Shown: positions 1 through 6,680 of the stretch, in pieces
How positions within the stretch are numbered: position 1 is the first letter of the stretch
Layout: each line of letters starts with the position of its first letter
Source: Arsenophonus sp031446105
GTDB lineage: Bacteria; Pseudomonadota; Gammaproteobacteria; Enterobacterales; Enterobacteriaceae
Assembly (NCBI GenBank): GCA_031446105.1
Contig: CP132906.1
Span: forward strand, 1-12,136
Direction: 5' to 3'
DNA length: 12,136 nucleotides
Notes under the pieces: model-generated
The model's database searches: none
Seen by the model: only the letters and a program-made list of their open reading frames with translations
What the model was told of the DNA's origin: nothing
Translations under genes and position numbers: made by a program

Positions 1-66
1 GAATGCTTTTCGCGGGGTAGCTGAATGCTTTTCGCGGGGTAGCTGAATGCTTTTCATTAAAGTAAC
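1..66. repeat. Origin iterons, left-hand part, ending in a degenerate copy
   Basis: Bases 1-21 are an iteron lacking its first T, 22-43 is a perfect 22-bp copy, and 44-66 is a degenerate edge copy. The edge copy keeps TGAATGCTTTTC, but its GC-rich half is replaced by ATTAAAGTAAC. Decay at the array edge is common in iteron origins. Bases 1-53 are identical to 12084-12136, so this is the same array seen from the other side of the circle junction. The true copy number cannot be read from the window: three, four or five perfect copies are possible, depending on how the ends overlap. Confidence 0.88.
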
Positions 67-76
67 TGAATATATA

Positions 77-99
77 TTTTTTTTTTTAAAAAAAAAAAA
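77..99. other. T11A12 homopolymer tract beside the iterons
   Basis: An uninterrupted run of 11 T is followed by 12 A, starting 10 bp after the last degenerate iteron. It is self-complementary and would be easily melted and stiff or bent. In iteron origins such a tract often forms part of the AT-rich unwinding region. Alternatively it is only drift in an AT-biased genome. Its run lengths are also where sequencing errors are most likely. Confidence 0.4.
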
Positions 100-177
100 T
101 TATAAATAAATCATAAAGATACATTATTTTACAAAAAATATTTTATCAAAAATAATATTAACTTTTTACCTTACCTT

Positions 178-217
178 AAGTTTAAATAAGTTTAAATAAG
201 TTTAAATAAGTTTATAA
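178..217. repeat. AT-rich tandem 10-mers, probable origin unwinding element
   Basis: AAGTTTAAAT is repeated exactly at 178-187, 188-197 and 198-207, followed by the variant AAGTTTATAA at 208-217. The block lies between the iterons and a consensus DnaA box. That is the arrangement of AT-rich repeats in initiator-dependent origins, where strands open and helicase is loaded. The repeat is seen directly; its role is inferred from position. Confidence 0.6.
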
Positions 218-230
218 ACAAAAAAATATC

Positions 231-239
231 TGTGTATAA
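231..239 (-). promoter_or_regulatory. DnaA box (TTATACACA on the minus strand)
   Basis: TGTGTATAA on the plus strand reads TTATACACA on the minus strand, a full match to the DnaA box consensus TTATNCACA. It sits 13 bp after the AT-rich 10-mers and about 165 bp from the iterons. Pi- and RepE-type origins usually need host DnaA together with the plasmid initiator, so this completes a plausible origin. A single 9-mer can occur by chance, but its placement favours a real site. Confidence 0.6.
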
Positions 240-918
240 CTGTTTTTATTTTCAATAATATAATTAAAATAATTTTATATTTTGAAAAATATACTAAACA
301 CAAAAAAATACAATTCATACTGTAAAATAAACGATCTAAAAAAAAATAAAAATTATTGACTATAATCATTACTTAACAAAAATTTTATTTTATTTAAATA
401 ATTTTCACAAAAAAGAAGAACAAAACAAAAATATATTTATTGAACAAAAAATGTATTTATAAATAAAATTATTAATAATTTTACAAAATAAATATAAATT
501 ATTAAAAAATTAAATATTATTATTTTTGAAAAAATATTTATAAAAAATATTAAAAAAAAATTTTATTTTAAAAATTACTTGATTTTTAAAATAAAATAAT
601 GATATAAAATAATATTTATTTTAAGTGATTATTTATCTTGTATAAATTTATCAAAATCATATAAGAAAATTTATTATTTTTAAATTTATGTATTAAAAAA
701 ATATAAACAATATAAAAAACTTATTTATTATACAATTTTATTATGTCAAATTAATTATATTGAAAATTTAAATTTAATATATCAAACATAACTAATAATT
801 CACAAAAAAACTAATTCATAACAATATAAAAAAACAAAAAAATTAAAAAAAATAATAAAAACAAAAAATAATAAATATTAAATTATATATAAAATTGAAT
901 CATAAAAAGGAAAACAAT
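240..918. other. AT-rich spacer between origin and the H-NS-like gene
   Basis: About 680 bp of almost pure A and T, with frequent stops in all frames and no gene that I can support. A TATAAT at 361-366 has no convincing -35 element. The 14-mer ATTATGTCAAATTA at 740-753 recurs at 1610-1623 on the other side of the next gene. The promoter of the H-NS-like gene presumably lies here but cannot be singled out, because hexamers resembling -10 boxes are everywhere in this composition. Confidence 0.5.
908..911 (+). promoter_or_regulatory. Shine-Dalgarno AGGA deciding the start of the H-NS-like gene
   Basis: AGGA lies 7 bases before the ATG at 919 and is the clearest ribosome binding site in the window. 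The frame is also open upstream from a TTG at 895, but that start would place the AGGA inside the coding region. The site therefore supports ATG 919. Confidence 0.7.
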
Positions 919-1377
919 ATGAATGAAATAACAAAACAATTAACAAAAGAAGCAGAATATAAAATTATTTCAAAACATTTAAGCAGCATAACAACATTAA
1001 GAAAATTTGCGCTAACAAAGAACTTTGATTGGCTTCAGGAAGTTAAAGATAAACTTGAAGCAATCATTGAAGAAAACAAAGACGCTTATGAAAAAGCAAA
1101 AAAAGAAGCTGAAAAAAAAGAAAAAAAACGTCTTGATTTAATTAAACTAATTGAAGAAAATGGCTTTAATCTTCATTCTTTATTAGAACCTGTCATTACT
1201 AAAACAATTAACAAAAAGAAAAAAAATAATATCAATACACGTAAACCCAAATACAAATTTTTAGATGAAAATGGTCATACTAAAACTTGGTCAGGAAATG
1301 GAAAACCACCAACAAGATTACAAAAATTATTAAATAATGGAAATTCACTTGATAAATTTTTAATAAAAAATTATTAA
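919..1377 (+). CDS. hns: H-NS/StpA-family nucleoid-associated DNA-binding protein
   Basis: 152 residues from ATG 919, chosen for its AGGA site. H-NS proteins oligomerise along AT-rich DNA and silence or organise it. The C-terminal domain (about residues 108-152) is clearly H-NS: KYKFLDENG, then KTWSGNGKPP at 122-131, then NSLDKFLIKNY, aligning with [21 protein letters not shown] and SLDDFLIKQ of E. coli. Residues 1-90 are charged and helical, with a lysine/glutamate-rich stretch at 53-72 and the typical ENGFNLHSLLE before the linker. The protein is about 15 residues longer than E. coli H-NS, mainly at the N-terminus. The DNA-gripping core Q-G-R is replaced by N127-G128-K129, which may alter affinity. 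It stands alone, with long AT-rich spacers on both sides. The family is secure; whether it is H-NS, StpA or a plasmid paralogue is not, so the symbol is provisional. Confidence 0.88.
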   Translation: MNEITKQLTKEAEYKIISKHLSSITTLRKFALTKNFDWLQEVKDKLEAIIEENKDAYEKAKKEAEKKEKKRLDLIKLIEENGFNLHSLLEPVITKTINKKKKNNINTRKPKYKFLDENGHTKTWSGNGKPPTRLQKLLNNGNSLDKFLIKNY

Positions 1378-1928
1378 TTTAAAAATATTATTTAATAAAT
1401 TAATAAAAAAATAAAAAAACAAAATTTAATTTTATCAAAAATTTATATTCTTTAATAATTTCATATCATCTTTAAATATATCAAAAAAAATCAATAAATA
1501 TTTAATAAAATAATTATTTTTATAATATAAAAACAAAAAAATAAAATACAATAAAAAATAAAAATAAACATATTAAAAAATAATTTTAAATAAAAAATAA
1601 TATGAATTCATTATGTCAAATTATTTAATATATAAAATATTATATGTTTAATCATTTTTTTCGATTTTTCATAATAATAATTATTAAAAATATTATTATT
1701 GAATAGCATAAAAAAAATCTATAATATTAAATTTCTTAAATAAAAAAATATTTAGCAATTAATTTTGAATAAAATAAATATATTATTAATGTAAAAAAAT
1801 ATTTTCAAAAAAAAATAAAGAATATATTAATAAAATATATTTAAATATTTTTAAAATAAAAAATTACAAAATATTTTTTAAATTTTTTGTAATTTTAAAT
1901 AAAATACTTTAAATAATGGCAGATTAAA
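1378..1928. other. AT-rich spacer between the H-NS-like gene and yqhA
   Basis: No gene is supported in these 550 bp. A 10-bp stem pairs 1371-1380 with 1397-1406 (it includes the stop codon of the gene before), but it is followed by A rather than T, so it is at best a weak terminator. A 9-bp stem pairs 1673-1681 with 1692-1700. A second 9-bp stem, ATTACAAAA at 1863-1871 with TTTTGTAAT at 1885-1893, lies 35 bp before yqhA and could be an operator or leader hairpin. The 14-mer ATTATGTCAAATTA recurs here at 1610-1623. Confidence 0.5.
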
Positions 1929-2426
1929 ATGAAAAAATTTATTGAAAAAATGATTTATATATCAAGATGGTTATTATTTCCTGTTTATATTGGGTTATCA
2001 TTTGGATTTATTTTGCTTACTTTAAAATTTTTTCAACAAATAATATCAGTTATTCCAGAACTTTTCAGTATTTCTGAATCAGGATTAATATTAATAGTAT
2101 TATCTTTAATTGATATTGCATTATTTGGTGGTCTTTTAGTTATGGTTATGTTTTCAGGTTATGAAAACTTCATTTTAAAAATGACTGTTGATGATACAAA
2201 TCAGAAACTAAGTTGGATGGGAAAAATGGATGTTAATTCTATTAAAAATAAAGTTGCTTCATCTATTGTTGCTATATCCTCAGTACATCTTTTGCGGCTT
2301 TTTATGGAAGCAGAAAATGTTGATGATAACAAAATTATGTGGTGTGTTATTATCCATTTGTCATTTGTAATTTCTGCATTTGGTATGACTTATATTGATC
2401 GAATGAGCAAAAATAATAAAACTTAA
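1929..2426 (+). CDS. yqhA: YqhA family (UPF0114) inner-membrane protein
   Basis: 165 residues, against 164 in E. coli YqhA, with strong similarity throughout: YISRWLLFPVYIGLSFG near the start, GGLLVMVMFSGYENF at 67-81, KLSWMGKMD at 93-101, KNKVASSIVAISSVHLLR at 106-123 and MWCVIIHLSFVISAFGM at 137-153. Hydrophobic stretches at about 15-37, 53-76, 108-124 and 137-156 suggest four membrane segments. The biochemical role of the family is unknown to me. The ATG at 1929 aligns with the E. coli start; the only upstream purine match is a weak GGCAG about 9 bases before it. It stands alone, followed by a hairpin-rich non-coding region. From memory, yqhA is also carried on leucine plasmids of the aphid symbiont Buchnera, so its presence on a second symbiont biosynthetic plasmid is notable. 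Confidence 0.93.
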   Translation: MKKFIEKMIYISRWLLFPVYIGLSFGFILLTLKFFQQIISVIPELFSISESGLILIVLSLIDIALFGGLLVMVMFSGYENFILKMTVDDTNQKLSWMGKMDVNSIKNKVASSIVAISSVHLLRLFMEAENVDDNKIMWCVIIHLSFVISAFGMTYIDRMSKNNKT

Positions 2427-2532
2427 ATTCTGAAATATATCTAATAAAAAAAATAATTATTATTTTCATAATTTAAAAAAATTTAAAATAAATACACCGT
2501 TTATAATATTATAAAAAAAATGAGATTTATTT

Positions 2533-2576
2533 TTTATTTCTTAAATTATTAATTTTTATAAAATTTAAGAAATAAA
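2533..2576. terminator. 15-bp perfect hairpin downstream of yqhA
   Basis: 2533-2547 (ending CTTAAATT) is the exact reverse complement of 2562-2576 (beginning AATTTAAG), with a 14-base loop. It lies about 107 bp after the yqhA stop and may end that transcript. It is not followed by a T-run on the plus strand; on the minus strand it is followed by A-rich DNA, so termination is uncertain. A protein-binding palindrome or an RNA-stability stem are alternatives. Confidence 0.4.
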
Positions 2577-2597
2577 GAATCATATATACTAATAAAA

Positions 2598-2690
2598 TTT
2601 ATAGAGTTATTAACTGAATCGGTGATTATGCCTGTGGAAAACAGTAGATTATAGTAATTGTAACATTTGATAAATATAACTCTTTATAAA
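2598..2690 (+). ncRNA. Candidate structured RNA or tRNA-like element
   Basis: GAGTTAT at 2604-2610 pairs exactly with ATAACTC at 2676-2682, and six more pairs join 2598-2603 to 2685-2690 after a two-base bulge. The 65 bases enclosed are less AT-biased than the surroundings. They contain AATCGGT (2617-2623), which resembles the D-arm of leucine tRNAs, an inner hairpin CTGT-GGAAA-ACAG (2632-2644), and a helix of 2625-2629 with 2651-2655. The seven-base-pair end helix and 79-base span suggest a tRNA. However, no proper T-arm or anticodon arm can be drawn and no CCA follows, so a functional tRNA is unlikely. It could be a decayed tRNA, a small RNA (a terminator-like hairpin follows at 2835), or part of a secondary origin. 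The orientation is assumed. Confidence 0.3.
2633..2641 (-). promoter_or_regulatory. DnaA-box-like 9-mer in the structured element
   Basis: TGTGGAAAA reads TTTTCCACA on the minus strand, which differs from the DnaA consensus TTATNCACA at one position. It lies inside the hairpin of the structured element. It may be chance, but together with the surrounding stems it leaves a second replication-related site open. Confidence 0.25.
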
Positions 2691-2834
2691 TTGGTTGATA
2701 TTTATACAAAATTATTTAAATAATCAATTTAATAATTTATTTTTAAAATAGCAGATAAAAAAAATATATTTTTTTAAAAAAATATATATATTTAATATTT
2801 TTAAAAAAATAATTTTTTATTTATTTTTGATCTT

Positions 2835-2872
2835 AAAAACACAAAATAATACATATTATTTTGTGTTTTTTT
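2835..2872 (+). terminator. Rho-independent terminator-like hairpin, 16-bp perfect stem
   Basis: 2835-2850 (AAAAACACAAAATAAT) is the exact reverse complement of 2855-2870, with a four-base loop ACAT, and the T-run continues to 2872. The stem contains CACA/TGTG pairs, unusual for this composition. It would end plus-strand transcription from yqhA or from the structured element, insulating the pan genes. The near-symmetrical A and T flanks mean it could also work on the minus strand. Confidence 0.65.
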
Positions 2873-3133
2873 AAAAAATGTAAAATATTATGAATTGTTT
2901 ACTTATTTAATTTTTTATGCTAAATAACAAAAAAAACTAAAATTATTCAATAATTTATAAAATATTTATTGTAAAGTAAAATTAAAATAAAAAAGTATAA
3001 ACATTATTTTTATATATCAAAACAATATTATTTTTTTAAAAAACAAAAAAATTATATAATATAAATAATTAATCTATCAGAAATTTTTTTTAAAACACAT
3101 GCGTATTTATTAATAAATTATAAGAAAATTTTT

Positions 3134-3931
3134 ATGAAAATTACTACTATTTCTGACTTAAAAAAATGGAAACAAAAAAAACAAAAATTTGCTGCAATTA
3201 CAGCTTACGATGCTACTTTCGCTAAAATATTTTATGAACAAGGTATCCATGTAATTTTAGTAGGTGATTCTTTAGGAATGACAATTCAAGGTCATAATTC
3301 TACATTACCAGTTAAGATAAAAGATGTTATTTATCACACTTCTTGTGTAAGACGTGGTGCACCATCTTGCTTATTATTATCAGATCTTCCATTTATGAGT
3401 TATGCTACAGAAAACGAAACATTTAATAATTCAGCTGAACTAATGCGAGTTGGTGCTAATATGATAAAAATTGAAGGTGGTGATTTATGGGTGATTAATA
3501 CTGTAAAAAAATTAACTCAAAGATCAATACCAGTATGTAGTCATCTTGGTTTAACACCACAGTCTATTAATATTTTTGGTGGTTATAAAATTCAAGGACG
3601 AGATCAAATTTCATCAGAAAAATTATTAAATAGTGCACTATTATTAGAATCTGCTGGAGCACAGTTATTAGTCTTAGAATGTGTATCTTTCGATTTAGCA
3701 AAACGTATTACTAATGCACTGACTATTCCAGTTATTGGAATTGGAGCCGGAAATGTTACAGATGGTCAAATTTTAGTAATGCAAGATGTATTAGGAATTA
3801 CAGGTGAAAATACGCCTTCTTTTGCTAAAAATTTTTTCACTAAAGGTGTAAATATTCAAAATACAATTCGTCAATATGTTGATGATGTAGAATCTTCTCT
3901 ATTTCCTACTTCTGAACATACTTTTTATTAA
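3134..3931 (+). CDS. panB: 3-methyl-2-oxobutanoate hydroxymethyltransferase (pantothenate synthesis)
   Basis: 265 residues, against 264 in E. coli PanB, aligned from the first methionine. The enzyme transfers a one-carbon unit from methylene-tetrahydrofolate to 2-oxoisovalerate, giving ketopantoate, the first committed step to pantothenate and coenzyme A. It is a TIM-barrel protein. The metal and substrate residues are kept: D45 and S46 in VGDSLGM, D84 in SDLPFM, K112 and E114 in KIEGG, H137 in HLGLTPQ, and E182 in LVLEC. GIGAGNVTDGQILV near the C-terminus is also intact. One residue is inserted near 117-119 relative to E. coli. The Shine-Dalgarno is weak. It is the first gene of panBCE, with only 22 bp before panC, so co-transcription is likely. 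Nothing suggests decay. Confidence 0.97.
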   Translation: MKITTISDLKKWKQKKQKFAAITAYDATFAKIFYEQGIHVILVGDSLGMTIQGHNSTLPVKIKDVIYHTSCVRRGAPSCLLLSDLPFMSYATENETFNNSAELMRVGANMIKIEGGDLWVINTVKKLTQRSIPVCSHLGLTPQSINIFGGYKIQGRDQISSEKLLNSALLLESAGAQLLVLECVSFDLAKRITNALTIPVIGIGAGNVTDGQILVMQDVLGITGENTPSFAKNFFTKGVNIQNTIRQYVDDVESSLFPTSEHTFY

Positions 3932-3953
3932 GTTATATGGAATATCAAATAGG

Positions 3954-4826
3954 ATGTTTGTTATAAAATCATTATTAGTATTACGTAAAAAAATAAAAAA
4001 ATATCATCAACAAAAAAAAACTATTGCTTTTATTCCTACTATGGGAAATTTACATAAAGGTCATATGGAACTAATAAATGTTGGCAGTTTAAAAGCTGAT
4101 ATTATTGTGGTAAGTATATTTATTAATCCTATTCAATTTGATAACAAAAAAGATTTTAAGAAATATCCAAGAACTATTTATAAAGATTTTCAACAATTAA
4201 AAAATCATAAAGTAAATATAGTTTTTGTACCTAATGAATCTTCAATTTATCATAATACAATTGATAAACAAACAATAGTTGATGTACCTTACTACTCTTC
4301 TATTTTAGAAGGTGAAGCTCGTCCTGGTCATTTTCGTGGCGTAGCTACTATTATTTGCAAATTTTTTAATTTAATACAACCAAATATAGCCTGTTTTGGT
4401 GAAAAAGATTTCCAACAGTTATTACTTATTCGTCAACTGGTTTTAGATATGAATTATAACATAAAAATTATTAGTGTACCTACAGTTCGTGATAGTGATG
4501 GTTTAGCATTAAGTTCACGTAATAATTATTTAACATCCGAAGAACGTCAACGGGCAAGAAATATTTATAAAATTTTAAAAAAAATAAAAACAAAATTATT
4601 ATTTGGTAATCATCAATTAACCAATTTAATAAAAACAGCAAAAAAACAATTTTTAAAATCTGGAATAAAACCAGATATATTAGCTATACGTGATGCATAT
4701 ACCTTAAAACCAATAAAATTTAATAGCAAAAAAGCAGTTTTATTGTTCTCTGGATGGTTAGGTAAAACCAGACTAATTGATAATATACAAGTAAATCTTC
4801 TTAAAAAAAAAGATAATATTTTATAA
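3954..4826 (+). CDS. panC: Pantothenate synthetase (pantoate--beta-alanine ligase)
   Basis: 290 residues, against 283 in E. coli. The enzyme activates pantoate with ATP and joins it to beta-alanine to make pantothenate. The nucleotide-binding signature PTMGNLHKGHMEL (28-40, with the HxGH-type histidines H34 and H37) is intact. So are VVSIFINPIQF, the GEKDFQQ block, RPGHFRGVATI and the KMSKS-like loop LALSSRNNYL. ATG 3954 aligns exactly with the E. coli start, although the AGG directly before it is too close to act as a ribosome binding site, so translation may be coupled to panB 22 bp upstream. The C-terminal domain is lysine-rich and less conserved, as expected under AT bias. Beta-alanine must be supplied from outside, because no panD is seen in the window. 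Confidence 0.97.
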   Translation: MFVIKSLLVLRKKIKKYHQQKKTIAFIPTMGNLHKGHMELINVGSLKADIIVVSIFINPIQFDNKKDFKKYPRTIYKDFQQLKNHKVNIVFVPNESSIYHNTIDKQTIVDVPYYSSILEGEARPGHFRGVATIICKFFNLIQPNIACFGEKDFQQLLLIRQLVLDMNYNIKIISVPTVRDSDGLALSSRNNYLTSEERQRARNIYKILKKIKTKLLFGNHQLTNLIKTAKKQFLKSGIKPDILAIRDAYTLKPIKFNSKKAVLLFSGWLGKTRLIDNIQVNLLKKKDNIL

Positions 4827-4901
4827 TTTTGTTCTTTTTTACTAAAAAAACTAGCATGATTATCTTTATATAAAAAATACTTTTATAATCAAAAATTAAT
4901 A

Positions 4902-5792
4902 ATGAAAATTACTGTTCTCGGTTGTGGTGCATTAGGACAAATATGGCTCAATGCATTATTTAAAAAAAAACATAATGTTCAAGGATGGTTACGTGATTCA
5001 AAATCTTTATGTGACATTAATATTTATACTAATAAAAAATTATATAATTTTCGATTACCTGCAAACAATACTAAACATCTAAAAAATAGCAAATTATTGC
5101 TAGTTACATTAAAAGCATGGCAAATATCTGATGCAATACGTATATTACTTCCTAAACTTAGATCTGATTGTTGTATTCTATTGATTCATAATGGATTAGG
5201 TGTGAAAGAAGAATTACCTTATCTTAAGCAACCATTATTAGTTGGCACAACAACTCATGCTGCAATTTTTCAAAATAAAAAAGTACATCATATTTATAAT
5301 GGGAATACTCATATTGGCCCAGTAAATATAAAAACTAAGAATACTATAATAAGAACAATATTAGATAATGCATTACCAAAAGTAATATGGCATAATGATA
5401 TAATGATTTCTAGTTGGATAAAACTAGCAGCTAATTGTGTAATTAATCCACTAAGCGTACTTTATAAATGTTGCAATGGTAAATTAACACAGTATTCTAA
5501 TCATATTGAACTTATTTGTCGTGAAATTGCTATTATAATGAATTTAGAGGGTTACAAAACAAACTATAGTAGTTTACAATTATATGTAGAAAAAATTATT
5601 AACAATACTAAAAATAATATTTCTTCAATGCTTCAGGATATACGTGCTCATCGTCGTACAGAAATTGATTATATTAATGGTTATGTAATTAAATGTGCAA
5701 AAAAATATAATATAGATCTAAAAGAAAATTATCGACTGTTTAATATAATAAAAAATAAAGAAAATTATAAAAAATTTAAAAAATATATTTAA
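4902..5792 (+). CDS. panE: 2-dehydropantoate 2-reductase (ketopantoate reductase)
   Basis: 296 residues, against 303 in E. coli. The enzyme reduces ketopantoate to pantoate with NADPH, linking the PanB and PanC steps. The N-terminal Rossmann motif GCGALG (7-12) is intact, followed by LLLVTLKAWQ (65-74), LLIHNGLG (93-100) and GTTTHAA (115-121). Catalytic K174 and N178 lie in WIKLAANCVINP, and E254 in RRTEIDYING corresponds to E. coli E256. The C-terminus is about seven residues shorter than in E. coli and ends in low-complexity lysine/tyrosine sequence, which looks harmless. The gene starts 75 bp after panC with no terminator between, so it is probably the third cistron of the operon. In E. 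coli panE lies apart from panBC; clustering all three is distinctive. Confidence 0.96.
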   Translation: MKITVLGCGALGQIWLNALFKKKHNVQGWLRDSKSLCDINIYTNKKLYNFRLPANNTKHLKNSKLLLVTLKAWQISDAIRILLPKLRSDCCILLIHNGLGVKEELPYLKQPLLVGTTTHAAIFQNKKVHHIYNGNTHIGPVNIKTKNTIIRTILDNALPKVIWHNDIMISSWIKLAANCVINPLSVLYKCCNGKLTQYSNHIELICREIAIIMNLEGYKTNYSSLQLYVEKIINNTKNNISSMLQDIRAHRRTEIDYINGYVIKCAKKYNIDLKENYRLFNIIKNKENYKKFKKYI

Positions 5793-5845
5793 ATTAATAT
5801 TAAAACATTCTTAAGAAATAATAATTAATAATTGTAAAAACATGT

Positions 5846-5904
5846 AAAAAATAAATATTTTTCAATAAAATATAAATCGTTTTAAAAATATTTATTTTTT
5901 TTTT
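5846..5904 (+). terminator. Terminator of panBCE: 17-bp perfect stem with T-run
   Basis: 5846-5862 is the exact reverse complement of 5884-5900, separated by a 21-base loop, and the T-run continues to 5904 (ten T in all). It lies 53 bp after the panE stop and is the first strong hairpin downstream. The stem is entirely A and T, so its strength is uncertain, but its length and T-tail make it the best end of the pan transcript. Confidence 0.6.
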
Positions 5905-6600
5905 GATTATTACTTTATTTATATTATCTTAATTTTTATAAACAAAATATAAAAAAATATAATTTATTGCTATATATACAAAATAATTTTACATATAAAA
6001 ATGTTATATTAGTAAAATATTTTTTAATTATATTACTTAATATATATTATATTATTTTTTTTAAAAAATTTTTTCTAATTTACCATATTTAATTAATATT
6101 AATAATGTATTAAATTTTAAAGTAAATTATATATTTTTTGAAAAGTTAAAATTCTTAATATTAAAAACAAATATTTTAATGAACATTAAAAATTATGAAA
6201 ACAATTTTAATAACTAATTTAAATAATTTTATTAGCCAATGAATCATACAAAAAATTGTAATGGTATAATATATTTTAAGCACATTTTTCTGGTTATTTT
6301 GTAGAAAAAATCAAATATTTTTAAAAATAAATATAACTAAAAAATTAAAATACACTTAATTTTATATATAAATCAAAAAAATTTTTTGTTATTATACGCA
6401 AAAAATTCAAAAAGTTTATGAAAAAAATTTAATTAAAAAATTCGTATATTAAAACCATTAAATATTTACAACGATTGAAAATTATTAGAAAAAAAAATTA
6501 GTTAAAAATATAAAAAAAAGACTAAAAATAGTTATTTTATAGTTTTCTAATTTATATAAAATTAATGATTATTTTATATTGTTTTTAAACTTTTTTGTAT
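5905..6600. other. Long non-coding AT-rich region after panBCE, possibly decayed coding DNA
   Basis: No intact gene. Short coding-like stretches appear on the plus strand: a methionine-started peptide MKTILITNLNNFISQ at 6195-6239 that runs into a stop, HFSGYFVEKIKYF in another frame near 6280, and a 20-codon run near 6385-6450. They resemble pieces of a gene broken by stops and frame changes, but I cannot name a family and they may be chance. The rest is featureless. Confidence 0.3.
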
Positions 6601-6680
6601 TTTCTACATTTTACAAAATTCTTAAATTAATAAACAGAAAGTAAGAATAATATTTTTTTGATTTTATATATTACCAATAT

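Larger units (their letters stand above)
2427..3133. other. Non-coding region with ordered strong hairpins between yqhA and panB
   Basis: About 700 bp without a supportable gene, but more structured than the other spacers. In order it holds a 15-bp perfect stem (2533-2576), a compact element of mixed composition closed by a long stem (2598-2690), and a 16-bp perfect terminator-like hairpin (2835-2870). The stretch 2870-3133, which should contain the promoter and leader of the pan genes, shows no convincing -35/-10 pair. Confidence 0.55.

Noticed and set aside
1..66. CRISPR array from the 22-bp repeats
   Set aside because: The units are directly abutting with no spacers and no cas genes; they are origin iterons.
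356..366. Promoter from TTGAC and TATAAT at 356-366
   Set aside because: The two hexamers are adjacent, without the usual 16-18 bp spacing.
895..918. N-terminal extension of the H-NS-like gene from TTG 895
   Set aside because: The only good Shine-Dalgarno in the area lies inside this extension and serves the ATG at 919.
2604..2682. Functional tRNA gene
   Set aside because: The end helix and D-arm-like bases fit, but there is no pairing T-arm, the putative anticodon arm has mismatches and lacks U33, and no CCA follows.
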